The notes: a model not told the origin generated them from the letters alone. DNA of 64,000 nucleotides from Thermasporomyces sp040195635 (GCF_040195635.1 NZ_JBEFTX010000005.1:124001-188000); one strand, 5' to 3'; positions 43,971 to 54,020 are shown, counted from the stretch's first letter. Numbers and translations are program-made.

Positions 43971-46331
43971 ATGGCTGAAGACACTGCCACCTCGCTTCCC
44001 CATGCCCTCACCCTCTGGTACCTCCAACCCGCGACCGACTGGGAAAGCGAGGCACTTCCGATCGGCAACGGGCGGCTGGGTGCCATGGCGTTCGGTGGAG
44101 TCGCCACCGAACATCTCCAGCTGAACGAGAAGACCTTGTGGACAGGCGGTCCTGGCGCGGTGGAGGACGGCCACCCCTATGCGTACGGCCTCTGGGAACG
44201 GCAGCGAGCGGGCGCGCTGCAGGAGGTGCGCGACCACCTGGCCGCCCACGGCAGCGCCGAACCCGCCTGGCTGGCGGAGAAGCTTGGCCAGCGGGACTGG
44301 GCGTTCGGTGCGTACCAACCGTTCGGCGACGTGTACATCGACGTGCACGACGCGGGCGTCAGCGCCGACAACTACCGACGCAGTCTCGACCTCACCACCG
44401 CGATCGCCCGGGTGGACTACGACATCGACGGCATCCACTACTCACGTGAGCACCTCGCGAGCTACCCGGATGGCGTCATCGCATCCCGGCTGGAAGCGAG
44501 CCAGGCCGGAAAACTGTCGCTGACCGTGCGTTTCGAGTCCCCGAACCGCCACGCACGGGTGCACGTCAACGACGGCCGGATCACGATCCGGGGATCCCTT
44601 CCCGACAACGGACTGCGCTACGAAGGTCAGCTTCTCGTCGTGGCCGAGGACGGTTCCCTGCTCGACGGCGAAGACTCGGTGACAGTCAGGGAGGCCCGGG
44701 CCGCGACGCTGCTGCTCTGCCTGGGAACCGACTATGCCGAACGCTATCCCAGCTACCGTGGGAAGAAGCCCCATCGCAAAGTCTCGCGCCGGATCAACGC
44801 CGCCGCGGCGCAGCCGTATTCGGCTCTGCGTACGGGCCATGTCACCGACTACGCCGGGCAGTTCGGGCGGGTGCGTCTGGACATCGGGGCGCCCCCACAC
44901 ACGACGCTTCCCACCGACGAACTGCTCGCTGGCTACGACGGGACTGGCCCGGACGCTCGTGCGCTGGAATCGTTGTACTTCCAGTACGGGCGCTACCTGC
45001 TCCTTGCCTCGTCGCGACCCGGCTCGCTGCCCGCCAACCTGCAAGGCGTGTGGAACGCGTCGCCGACACCGCCCTGGTCGAGTGACTATCACGTCAACAT
45101 CAACCTGCAGATGAACTACTGGCCCGCCGAGACCACCAACCTGGCCGAGTCCGTCACACCGCTCGTCGACTTCATCGATGCGCTGAGACCAGCCGGTCGC
45201 GACGCCGCGAAGCAACTCGACGGTGCCAGCGGCTGGATCGTCGGCAACCAGACCAATGTCTGGGGGTTCGCCGGCGTACGCGACCACCCGACGTCGTTCT
45301 GGTTTCCCGAGGCGGCAGCGTGGCTGTGCCGGCACCTGTGGGAACACTACGAGTTCGGCGGAGAGGTGGATTTCCTTCGTACGAAGGCATTTCCGATCAT
45401 GGCCGAGGCGGCGCTGTTCTGGCTCGACTTCCTCGTACCCGACGTCAATGACGACCTGCTGGTCGTCTCGCCGAGCTACTCACCCGAACACGGACCGGTG
45501 ACGGCGGGGGCCTCCATGGCGCAGCAGGTGGTGGCAGACCTCTTCGCACACACGATTGCGGCGAGCGAGGTCCTCGGTGAGGACCCGGCGTTTCGCCGGC
45601 GGCTCGCCACCGCACTGCGGCGACTCGACCCAGGACTCCGGATCGGTGGCTGGGGGCAACTACAGGAGTGGAAAGCAGACGTCGACGACGCCACTGACGA
45701 CCATCGGCACGTCTCGCACCTCTACGCACTCCACCCTGGCGGACGGATCTCGCCCGGCAAGACTCCGGAGCTGGCCCAAGCTGCTATGGCGACCTTGCGG
45801 GCGCGCGGCGACGGCGGCACCGGGTGGAGCAAAGCGTGGAAGATCAACTTCTGGGCGCGACTCCATGACGGTGACCACGCGCACCGGATGCTGCGGGAGC
45901 TTCTGCGGCACTCCACGCTCTCCAACCTCTGGGACACGCACCCACCGTTCCAGATCGACGGGAACTTCGGCGCGACAGCCGGGATGGCGGAGATGCTGCT
46001 CCAGAGCCGGTGGGACGGCGAGAACCGAGCGACGCTCCACATCCTCCCCGCACTGCCCACCAGTTGGCGCCAGGGCACCGTCACCGGACTGCGTGGCCGC
46101 GGAGCCGTCATCGTGGACATCGCGTGGGCGGGCGGACTACCGACCCGCATCCACTTCTCCTCCCCCGGCCGGGACGTCAAGCTGCGGCTGGTGAGCACGC
46201 TTTTTGCCAACGGTCGCTACGTTCTCATCCAGTGCGCGACCGGTGATCTCGTCGACCATCACCGCAGCGGCACGCTGGTGACGATGCAAGCCCGGACAGG
46301 CGAGCGGTACGAGGTCGTGGCCACCGGCTGA
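43971..46331 (+). CDS. GH95 alpha-L-fucosidase/galactosidase family
   Basis: A 786-residue inverting glycosidase of family GH95. It starts with LWYLQPATDWESEALPIGNG, has QLNEKTLWTGGPG, the Asn pair in NLQMNYWPAETTN, the acid region SPSYSPEHG, HRHVSHLYALHPG, and the C-terminal base region IDGNFGATAGMAEMLLQS. No signal peptide is seen. It would remove terminal alpha-1,2-linked L-fucose or L-galactose. The ATG at 43971 lacks a close ribosome-binding site: AGGAGG is 26 nt upstream, and the in-frame sequence after it has no ATG/GTG/TTG. It is convergent with an oxidoreductase gene. Confidence 0.93.
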   Translation: MAEDTATSLPHALTLWYLQPATDWESEALPIGNGRLGAMAFGGVATEHLQLNEKTLWTGGPGAVEDGHPYAYGLWERQRAGALQEVRDHLAAHGSAEPAWLAEKLGQRDWAFGAYQPFGDVYIDVHDAGVSADNYRRSLDLTTAIARVDYDIDGIHYSREHLASYPDGVIASRLEASQAGKLSLTVRFESPNRHARVHVNDGRITIRGSLPDNGLRYEGQLLVVAEDGSLLDGEDSVTVREARAATLLLCLGTDYAERYPSYRGKKPHRKVSRRINAAAAQPYSALRTGHVTDYAGQFGRVRLDIGAPPHTTLPTDELLAGYDGTGPDARALESLYFQYGRYLLLASSRPGSLPANLQGVWNASPTPPWSSDYHVNINLQMNYWPAETTNLAESVTPLVDFIDALRPAGRDAAKQLDGASGWIVGNQTNVWGFAGVRDHPTSFWFPEAAAWLCRHLWEHYEFGGEVDFLRTKAFPIMAEAALFWLDFLVPDVNDDLLVVSPSYSPEHGPVTAGASMAQQVVADLFAHTIAASEVLGEDPAFRRRLATALRRLDPGLRIGGWGQLQEWKADVDDATDDHRHVSHLYALHPGGRISPGKTPELAQAAMATLRARGDGGTGWSKAWKINFWARLHDGDHAHRMLRELLRHSTLSNLWDTHPPFQIDGNFGATAGMAEMLLQSRWDGENRATLHILPALPTSWRQGTVTGLRGRGAVIVDIAWAGGLPTRIHFSSPGRDVKLRLVSTLFANGRYVLIQCATGDLVDHHRSGTLVTMQARTGERYEVVATG

Positions 46332-46386
46332 CTCCACTCCCGTCGCCGCTCCTGCCACTCACAACCGCCTGGCGCCCGCCTTGCGG

Positions 46387-47772
46387 TCAGCGCCTGCCGG
46401 GGAAGTCGACGAGATCGCGGATCCGCACCGGCAGGCCGCTCGCGAAGGAACGGTTCGCCGCCGCGCCGACCAGCATCGCGTACGCACCGTCGACGTGGGT
46501 CGCGGCACGGCCGAGCGGGTCGGCCTCCTTGACCTCACCGAACAGATCGTTGAGCAGGCGCCGGTCACCACCACCGTGGCCGCCGGCGCCCTCTTCGACC
46601 TCGACCGGCCGGGGCACATCCCACAACGGACGGATCATCAGCTGCGCACGGTCGATGGGCGGCGCCTTCTTCGCCGCACCCGCGCCTGGCTTGTTCGGAT
46701 CCTGCGCCGTTCCACTGACGTACGAACGTTCCTCGACGTTGAGCTCGAGGCGTCCTTTCGTACCGTTGAACATGACGCGATAGCCCTCCCACGGGGAGTA
46801 CGCCGTGAGGTGGTAGGTCATCGTCGCGCCCGTCGCGTAGCGGACGAGCACCGACATGTCGTCCTCGATGCTGATGCCGTCGGCGAACACGTTGCGGTCG
46901 CGCAGGTAGCCGTCCTCGTGCTCGGCGTCGAGGTAGAGCGCGCGCAGGGTCGGGTCGTCCGCGAGACTGATCGCCCAGGGATTCTTCTCGCCGTCGGGGC
47001 TCCCGTGGCTGCGATAGCTCCGGACGACCTCGCCGCGGCGTTCGGCGTTGTCGCGGCCGTAGAAGCGGAGGTCGCCGAACCCGAACACCGTTTCCGGCAC
47101 CGTGCCGAGCCACCAGTTCACCAGGTCGAAGTGGTGGCTTGCCTTGTGGATCATCAGGCCGCCGGAGTTGCGCTTGTCGCGGTGCCACCTGCGGAAGTAG
47201 TCGGCGCCGTGCCGGGTGTCGAGCAGCCACTCGAAGTGCACCGACTGAACGTCACCGATCGCCCCGGACTGGATGAGGTCCTTGACCGCGGAGTTGCGCG
47301 GCGCGTAACGGTAGTTGAACGAGACGGTGAGTTTCTGGCCGGTCCGGTGCTGGGTGTCAAGGATGCGTTGACACTTGTCCGCGTCGGTCGTCAGCGGCTT
47401 CTCGGAGATGACATCACGGCCATTTTCCATCGCCGTGACGATGTAGTGATCGTGCGTACGGTCGACCGACGTGACGATCACGGTGTCGACCCGCTCCTCG
47501 TCGAGCATGCGGACGAACTCGTCCGGTGCGTACGTCGGAATCGGTGCGATGCCGTAGGAGTCGGCGAACTTCTTGTTGTAATAGCCCATCCGGGTCTGGT
47601 TGGGATCGCACAGCGCAACCAGCTGACCGCTCTCGTGATACTCGGTGAGCAGCGCGGTCGTGAACATCCGGGACCTGGAACCCAAGCCGACCACGGCGTA
47701 CCTCGCCCGCTCGCTCCCACCGGCCTGACCCGTCGCAGCCGTCGGTGCCTTCGAGGAATCCTGCGTGGTCAT
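46387..47772 (-). CDS. Gfo/Idh/MocA-family oxidoreductase
   Basis: A 461-residue dehydrogenase, longer than the pair near 12 kb because of a long C-terminal domain. The Rossmann motif is RYAVVGLGSRSRMFTTALL, then VIVTSVDRTHDHYIV, EKP in VISEKPLTTDADKC, and the catalytic-region KASHHFDLVNWWLG. This length and the YYNKKF insertion match a subgroup associated with sugar or glycosidase loci (often beside fucosidases). ATG 47772 has GGAAGGAG 7 nt upstream. A LacI-type palindrome is 90 bp upstream. It is convergent with GH95, so it may use the released sugar. Confidence 0.87.
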   Translation of the reverse strand: MTTQDSSKAPTAATGQAGGSERARYAVVGLGSRSRMFTTALLTEYHESGQLVALCDPNQTRMGYYNKKFADSYGIAPIPTYAPDEFVRMLDEERVDTVIVTSVDRTHDHYIVTAMENGRDVISEKPLTTDADKCQRILDTQHRTGQKLTVSFNYRYAPRNSAVKDLIQSGAIGDVQSVHFEWLLDTRHGADYFRRWHRDKRNSGGLMIHKASHHFDLVNWWLGTVPETVFGFGDLRFYGRDNAERRGEVVRSYRSHGSPDGEKNPWAISLADDPTLRALYLDAEHEDGYLRDRNVFADGISIEDDMSVLVRYATGATMTYHLTAYSPWEGYRVMFNGTKGRLELNVEERSYVSGTAQDPNKPGAGAAKKAPPIDRAQLMIRPLWDVPRPVEVEEGAGGHGGGDRRLLNDLFGEVKEADPLGRAATHVDGAYAMLVGAAANRSFASGLPVRIRDLVDFPGRR

Positions 47773-47862
47773 CCGAACTCCTTCCGGCAACCGCTCGGGT
47801 CGCCGTCGTGCCGGTCATCGCGTGGGTGTGCGACTCTCACGCCGTCCCGCGACGCTCCGCCT

Positions 47863-47876
47863 GGTAAGCGCTTTCT
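47863..47876. promoter_or_regulatory. LacI-type operator upstream of oxidoreductase
   Basis: GGTAAGCGCTTTCT, with the 8-bp perfect core AAGCGCTT typical of LacI/GalR operators, is 90 bp upstream of the minus-strand oxidoreductase start. It suggests sugar-responsive repression. Confidence 0.65.
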
Positions 47877-48026
47877 CGGCAAACTAGACCCAATCAAGTC
47901 CCCTCGCAAGGTGGAGCGCCGGAGCCGACCAGGACCGGCCCACTCGCCAGCAGCACGTCCCGAGGCGCCACCGTCGATCATGGAGCCCGGTCGGGCGGTA
48001 AGCGATGCCGACCCGACCCGGCGCTC

Positions 48027-48032
48027 TAAGCT
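48027..48032 (+). promoter_or_regulatory. -10-like hexamer for a leaderless transcript
   Basis: TAAGCT ends 6 nt before the GTG start at 48039, so transcription would begin at or next to the start codon. No ribosome-binding site is present. No clear -35 is seen. Confidence 0.3.
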
Positions 48033-48038
48033 GTCGCC

Positions 48039-48887
48039 GTGACACAGCTGCCTGAGCCAACCGACCCGAAGGGACAGGTCGAGCCGACTGCCTCGGCGGG
48101 GCACGTCGAGCCGACGGGGCCGAACGGCCCGCGTGATGTGCGCGCCTCGGACGCCGACCGGCACCAGGTGGCCGAGCGACTGCGTGACGCGGCGGGCGAC
48201 GGCCGGCTCACCCTTGATGAGCTGGACCAACGTCTCGAGGGGGTCTACGCCGCTCGGACCTACGCCGAGCTGGACCGGTTCACCCATGATCTTCCTGCCG
48301 TCGACCCGGCGACCGGGTGGGCCGCACGCCCGGATCCAGCGGCGGCGCCGGCCTACCACGGCACCCTGCCGGGGCAGGCGGTGTCGATCGCCTTCATGTC
48401 CGGGGTCAACCGCCGTGGATCCTGGGTGGTCCCCCACGCACACACCGCCGTCGCCTTCTGGGGCGGGGTCAACCTCGACCTGCGGAACGCCCGCTTCACC
48501 CAGCCCGAGGTGACCATCCGAGCGTTCGCGATCATGGGTGGCATCGAAGTGATCGTGCCGGAGGACGTCGACGTCATCGTCGACGGTGTCGGGATCATGG
48601 GCGGCTTCGACGACAGCAGCGACGTGGTCGAACCCGACTCCGGGGGCTCGGAGGACGCTCAGCGCCCCGCACTCCCCCACACCGGCCACGGCAGCCACGT
48701 GGGCGCCGCCAGCCACAGCAGCCACAGCCACGCGGAGCCTGGTCAGGACGGCGCGGCGAACGCGGACAGGGGCCACGCCACCGGCGGAACCGTTGCGCCG
48801 CGAACCAGCCGGCCGGTTGTCCGCGTCACCGGACTGGCGTTCTGGGGTGGCGTCAACATCAAGCGCAAGGCCCGCCCCGCCCGATGA
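48039..48887 (+). CDS. DUF1707 domain protein
   Basis: A 282-residue actinobacterial protein. After a Pro/Glu-rich leader, the DUF1707 SHOCT-like helical pair is present (VRASDADRHQVAERLRDAAG and GRLTLDELDQRLEGVYAART). The middle holds LiaF/DUF2154-like beta-strand repeats (AVAFWGGVNLDLRNARFTQP, IRAFAIMGGIEVIVPEDV), and after a His/Ser-rich linker a final strand (VRVTGLAFWGGVNIKRKA). Such proteins are envelope-stress associated, but the function is not defined. Translation may be leaderless from GTG 48039. It overlaps the GNAT gene by ATGA, so they are coupled. Confidence 0.82.
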   Translation: MTQLPEPTDPKGQVEPTASAGHVEPTGPNGPRDVRASDADRHQVAERLRDAAGDGRLTLDELDQRLEGVYAARTYAELDRFTHDLPAVDPATGWAARPDPAAAPAYHGTLPGQAVSIAFMSGVNRRGSWVVPHAHTAVAFWGGVNLDLRNARFTQPEVTIRAFAIMGGIEVIVPEDVDVIVDGVGIMGGFDDSSDVVEPDSGGSEDAQRPALPHTGHGSHVGAASHSSHSHAEPGQDGAANADRGHATGGTVAPRTSRPVVRVTGLAFWGGVNIKRKARPAR

Positions 48888-49711
48888 CCGCAGGGCGCGG
48901 CGTGCTCCTGCCCTCACTCGACCTGATCCGGCAGACGATCGCCGTCGAGACCGCCTACACCCTTGCCAGGCTGCGGATCTTGGAACGCCTGCCTGGCAAT
49001 CCGATCGGTGTCGCCTACCGCCACGTCGACGACGGGGTGGTGGCGATGATGGCGCGGCACATCCCTGGGTTCAATGCCGTGACCGGACTGCGCTCTGGAC
49101 TCGAACGGCACGTCGCGCCGCTGGCCGAGTGGTATCTCGCCGCGGGCATCCAGACGCAGTTCGAGCTGGTCCCGGGCACCTACGACAAGGAGCTCGGCCG
49201 GGAGCTCAGCCGCCTCGGATACTTCCAAGCAGGTTTCCACACCTCGCTCATCCGCGAGCCTGAACCGCTGGGCGGCGACACGGAAGCGACGGGCGCTGCT
49301 GCCGCCGTCGAGCGGGTCACGACGGCCGAGCAGTTCGATGCGTTCCTCGACGCCTACACGGCTGGCTGGCAGATCCCGGAGAGAGCCGGGTTCAAGGCGA
49401 ACGTACAGCCTTGGCTGGGCCTTCCCGGGTGGCAGCTCTATCTTGCGCGGGTCGATGGCCGGCCGGCGGCGGCAGGCATCCTCTTCCTGCACGACAAAGT
49501 GGGTTACTGTGCCGACGCGGCGACCGATCCGGCTTTCCGGCGCCGCGGGTTGCAGACCGCGCTGCTCCGACGCCGGAACGCGGACGCGAACGCGGCCGGT
49601 GTCGAGTTCGTCTGCAGTGGCGCCGACTACCTCTCGACGAGTCATCGCGCGATGGAACGAGTCGGCATGCGCGTGCAGTTCGTCCGCGCACTGTGGCGCG
49701 AGCTCGGGTAA
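48884..49711 (+). CDS. GNAT family N-acetyltransferase
   Basis: A 275-residue acetyltransferase. The catalytic GNAT part is in the C-terminal half: LARVDGRPAAAGILFLHDKV, then DAATDPAFRRRGLQTALL with the pyrophosphate-binding R-x-x-G-L pattern, and ending with MERVGMRVQF. The N-terminal about 130 residues form a second domain of unknown role. The substrate is unknown. The start is inside the previous stop (ATGA), indicating an operon with the DUF1707 gene. It is convergent with the thioesterase gene. Confidence 0.83.
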   Translation: MTAGRGVLLPSLDLIRQTIAVETAYTLARLRILERLPGNPIGVAYRHVDDGVVAMMARHIPGFNAVTGLRSGLERHVAPLAEWYLAAGIQTQFELVPGTYDKELGRELSRLGYFQAGFHTSLIREPEPLGGDTEATGAAAAVERVTTAEQFDAFLDAYTAGWQIPERAGFKANVQPWLGLPGWQLYLARVDGRPAAAGILFLHDKVGYCADAATDPAFRRRGLQTALLRRRNADANAAGVEFVCSGADYLSTSHRAMERVGMRVQFVRALWRELG

Positions 49712-49723
49712 CACGCCTGGCCG

Positions 49724-50134
49724 TCACTCGTCGCCGCGGTACCGCTCCAGCCACGAAAGCTCCTCCGGGCTCAGCCGGCGTGGCCGGTCGAGCTCGGCGT
49801 CGAAGGCCGCCAGCACACTTCGCGCCGAGGCGTAGCGCGTCGCCTCGTCGCTCACCTCATAGTCGATCGTGAACGACGAGGAGCGGATCGTGGTGACCCA
49901 GGTTTCGACGATGATCGGCTCCGGTCGGTAGACCAGGGGACGCTTGTAGTCGATCTCATGGCGTACGACGACGAGTTCGCCCTCGAAGCTCTTCACGCCC
50001 GCCTGCCGGGCGCCGTCGAAGAACAACGCGACTCGTGCTTCCTCCAGCAGGCGCAAGAATTCGACGTTGTTGACATGACCGTACGAATCCATGTCTGACC
50101 AGCGCAGCGGGCACTGGAACACGAAGGGCGCCAC
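49724..50134 (-). CDS. Acyl-CoA thioesterase (hotdog fold)
   Basis: A 136-residue single-domain hotdog protein of the 4-hydroxybenzoyl-CoA thioesterase/YbgC type. The signature WSDMDSYGHVNNVEFLRLLE contains the catalytic Asp and the HVNN motif. It would hydrolyse acyl-CoA thioesters. ORF length and start (ATG 50134) are typical. It lies downstream of YceI on the same strand but a 130-bp gap with a duplicated sequence separates them, so joint transcription is doubtful. Confidence 0.88.
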   Translation of the reverse strand: MAPFVFQCPLRWSDMDSYGHVNNVEFLRLLEEARVALFFDGARQAGVKSFEGELVVVRHEIDYKRPLVYRPEPIIVETWVTTIRSSSFTIDYEVSDEATRYASARSVLAAFDAELDRPRRLSPEELSWLERYRGDE

Positions 50135-50233
50135 CCCGCGATCCTCTCAGGCCTGGCGATGACCGCTCGTGGGGGGACCGCAGGGTCTCGGTGCGGACGC
50201 GCGACAGCTCCCTGACGTCGCTTCCTGCCCGAT

Positions 50234-50282
50234 GTCCTACGTCTGCAGGACGGCGCCCGTGGTCCTACTTCTGCAGGACGGC
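50234..50282. repeat. Duplicated 3' end of the yceI gene
   Basis: Two 21-bp copies (50234-50254 and 50262-50282), 20 of 21 identical, spaced 28 bp. The second is the real end of yceI with its stop, and the first is a copy beyond the gene. Each contains GTCCT/AGGAC and can form a small hairpin, so termination is possible. Confidence 0.75.
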
Positions 50283-50813
50283 CTGGACGGACAGCTGGAC
50301 CGACACCTGGTCGCCGATGAGGAACTTCTCGCCGCCGAGAGGCACGTTCGTGTCGACGCCGAACGCCTTGCGGTCAATGGTGGTGGTCGCATCGAATCCG
50401 GCACGCGTGTTGCCGTAGGCGTCCTCCTCGACGCCGAGGAACTCGGCGGCGAGATCCACCGACCTGGTGACCCCCTTGATGGTGAGGTCGCCAGTCAGGA
50501 CAAAGCCGTCGCCGTCGGACCGGATCCCCGTCGAGACAAAGGTCATCACGGGGTGGTTGTCGATGTCGAGAAAGTCTCCGGACCGCACATGATCATCACG
50601 TTGCTTGGTGCCGGTGTCGATCGATGCGAGCTGGATCGACACCGTCGCCTTGGACGCGGCGGGGTCCTCGGCGACCTCGATCGTGCCGTCGAACTCACGG
50701 AAGGATCCACGCACCTTCGTCATCAGGTGACGGACCGTGAAGCCGACCTCGGAGTGTGCCGGATCGATGGCCCAGGTCCCGGCGACGAGCGCGGACGTCG
50801 TGGCAATTGTCAT
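50265..50813 (-). CDS. YceI family protein
   Basis: A 182-residue lipocalin-like protein of the YceI family. It begins with GTWAIDPAHSEVGFTVRHLM, followed by TKVRGSFREFDGTIEVAED, IDTGTKQRDDHVRSGDFLDI, and TGDLTIKGVTRSVDL. These proteins bind isoprenoid-type lipids in a beta-barrel. No signal peptide is visible, so this is a cytoplasmic actinobacterial type. It is divergent from the MarR gene, with two MarR-type palindromes between them, so it is very likely regulated by that MarR. Confidence 0.92.
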   Translation of the reverse strand: MTIATTSALVAGTWAIDPAHSEVGFTVRHLMTKVRGSFREFDGTIEVAEDPAASKATVSIQLASIDTGTKQRDDHVRSGDFLDIDNHPVMTFVSTGIRSDGDGFVLTGDLTIKGVTRSVDLAAEFLGVEEDAYGNTRAGFDATTTIDRKAFGVDTNVPLGGEKFLIGDQVSVQLSVQAVLQK

Positions 50814-50843
50814 GGTTGCGAGGTCTCCTTCAGGCGATCCCTA

Positions 50844-50855
50844 TTGAATCTTCAA
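50844..50855. promoter_or_regulatory. MarR-type operator 1
   Basis: TTGAATCTTCAA, with TTGAA/TTCAA arms, is in the yceI/marR divergent gap, 31 bp from the yceI start. It pairs with a second site 42 bp away. Confidence 0.7.
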
Positions 50856-50884
50856 CTACATTGGTCCGACCCTAGCTGACGTTC

Positions 50885-50898
50885 GTTGAATCGTCAAC
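50885..50898. promoter_or_regulatory. MarR-type operator 2
   Basis: GTTGAATCGTCAAC, with GTTGA/TCAAC arms, is 22 bp upstream of the marR start. The centre is 42 bp from operator 1, about four helical turns, so two dimers would lie on one face of DNA. Confidence 0.7.
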
Positions 50899-50919
50899 CA
50901 TGGCGCTACGCTGGTGGGC

Positions 50920-51453
50920 ATGACGACGCCTCGGTGGCTCACGGCCTCACAGCAGCGGATCTGGCGTACCTACCTGTTGGGGGCGGCCCACCTCATGGAG
51001 CGACTTGACCGGGACCTGGCTGGGCTCGGCCTGTCGCTGCCCGAGTACGAGATCCTGGTCCGCCTGTCAGAGGCGCCGGACCGGACGCTGCGGATGGCGG
51101 AACTGGCCGAGTCGGTCCACCACTCCCGTAGCCGGCTCACCCACACCGTCTCCCGGATGGAGACTGCCGGTCTCGTCGAGCGCCACTCGTGCCCGTCGGA
51201 TCGGCGCGGCGTCCTCGCCAAACTGACCGACACAGGTTACGACAGGCTCGTCGAGGCCGCGCCGATCCATGTGGCCGGCGTGCGTGACGGGTTCGTCGAT
51301 CTCGTGAGCGACGCCGACTTCGAGGCGATCGGTCGCGCCTTCGAGTCGGTCATCAGCCGCGGCGGTCAGTCCACCTCATTGCACAACACCCCGACGCGCG
51401 GTGCCGAGTCGCGCGGTGCCGAGTCGCGCGGTGCCGAGTCGCGCGGGACCTAG
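50920..51453 (+). CDS. MarR-family transcriptional regulator
   Basis: A 177-residue winged-helix repressor. The recognition part is MAELAESVHHSRSRLTHTVS, followed by the wing CPSDRRGVLAKLTDTG. The N- and C-terminal helices form the dimer. The C-terminus carries three Arg-Gly-Ala-Glu-Ser repeats encoded by a 15-bp minisatellite, and is probably disordered. It is divergent from yceI with two operator-like palindromes, so it likely represses yceI and itself until a small lipophilic ligand or oxidant appears. ATG 50920 has GGTGGG upstream; GTG 50914 is in frame. Its end is 6 nt from the convergent ettA. Confidence 0.9.
   Translation: MTTPRWLTASQQRIWRTYLLGAAHLMERLDRDLAGLGLSLPEYEILVRLSEAPDRTLRMAELAESVHHSRSRLTHTVSRMETAGLVERHSCPSDRRGVLAKLTDTGYDRLVEAAPIHVAGVRDGFVDLVSDADFEAIGRAFESVISRGGQSTSLHNTPTRGAESRGAESRGAESRGT
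51397..51441 (+). repeat. In-frame 15-bp minisatellite at the MarR C-terminus
   Basis: Three perfect copies of CGCGGTGCCGAGTCG encode repeated Arg-Gly-Ala-Glu-Ser just before the stop of the regulator. Confidence 0.9.
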
Positions 51454-51459
51454 GCCAAC

Positions 51460-53142
<1,683 letters not shown>

Positions 53143-53348
53143 GTGGCATTCACCTTGAGAGAGATCGGGGGGAGAACCAGACAGATACCTATCCTGCAAC
53201 ATCGCGTCGAGACCGGCGCTGCCGGGCGGCGTCCCGTGCCCGCCACCGGCGGGGGGCTGGCAGGGCACACCGTCAGGCGGGCGGGCTGCCGCCCGGCAGC
53301 TGTCGAGATGAGACGGTCACAAACCGCCTATCTCGGACGGGCCGCCAC

Positions 53349-54020
53349 TCAGGCGGCCCGCTGGTCGGCGCCTGCCGAGGACGCGGCGACGGCCCGAGAG
53401 GCTCGACCGCCGCTGCGCGGTTGCGTGGGCAGCGCAGCCGCCTCGGCGCTGGGGGCGCCGACGTCATGGTTTGTGGTTGCTTCCGAACCCGGGCCGGACT
53501 GAGGCGTCTCCTGCCCAGTTGCCGAGCGCGGTGCCGCGGTCGAACCTGAACCGGGTGCCGTGCTCGACGTGTCGGTTTCGTCGTTCAGCGGCACCGTGTC
53601 AAGGCTCCGCGCGAGCTGTTCGGCGACCTTGGCGTCCGACGGCGTGTCCACGTGCTCGCGCCGGGTGCGCCGGAACGCCGAGGTTCCCCGGGACAGGTCG
53701 TGACCGACGACCTGGGCCTCGATCTCGACAGACGTTCCGCTGCGACCGTCGTCGCGCTCCCACGGCTCCACCCGCAGGCGGCCGGTGGCCACGACCGGTT
53801 CTCCCTTGCGCAGGCTCGCCGCCACGTTTTCGGCGAGAGCGCGCCAGCACACGACTGTCACGTATGTCGTGCGACCGTCGACCCAGCCCCCCTGACTCCG
53901 GTCGAATCGCCGCGAAGTCGAAGCGAGCCGGAACGACGCGAGCGGAGTGCCTCGATCGGACCGCAGGAACCGGATCTCGGTCGCGACGTTGCCGGCAATG
54001 CTGATCATGGTCTCGTTCAT
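53349..54020 (-). CDS. ssb: Single-stranded DNA-binding protein paralog
   Basis: A 223-residue SSB with an N-terminal OB-fold: NETMISIAGNVATEIRFLRS, then FRLASTSRRFDR, WVDGRTTYVTVVCWRALAEN and GEPVVATGRLRVEPWERDDG. The C-terminal half is long, Ser/Thr/Ala-rich and unstructured, and the protein ends in GADQRAA instead of the acidic DDDxPF tip that recruits replication proteins. This fits an accessory SSB (SsbB-like) rather than the essential replicative one. ATG 54020 has GAAGGG upstream. It lies 207 bp upstream of ettA on the same strand. Confidence 0.85.
   Translation of the reverse strand: MNETMISIAGNVATEIRFLRSDRGTPLASFRLASTSRRFDRSQGGWVDGRTTYVTVVCWRALAENVAASLRKGEPVVATGRLRVEPWERDDGRSGTSVEIEAQVVGHDLSRGTSAFRRTRREHVDTPSDAKVAEQLARSLDTVPLNDETDTSSTAPGSGSTAAPRSATGQETPQSGPGSEATTNHDVGAPSAEAAALPTQPRSGGRASRAVAASSAGADQRAA

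Noticed and set aside
45374..45387. 14-bp perfect palindrome CCTTCGTACGAAGG, with a similar TTCGTACGAA at about 17215
   Set aside because: Both lie deep inside coding sequence, and CGTACG is frequent here from codon choice. No regulatory role supported.
46381..48042. 553-codon plus-strand frame opposite the oxidoreductase
   Set aside because: Arg/Val/Asp-rich residues typical of antisense frames; the minus strand carries clear Gfo/Idh/MocA motifs and a good ribosome-binding site.
48317..48883. Upstream extension of the GNAT frame inside the DUF1707 gene
   Set aside because: It is Arg/Pro-rich shadow sequence; the ATGA overlap at 48884 gives a natural start.
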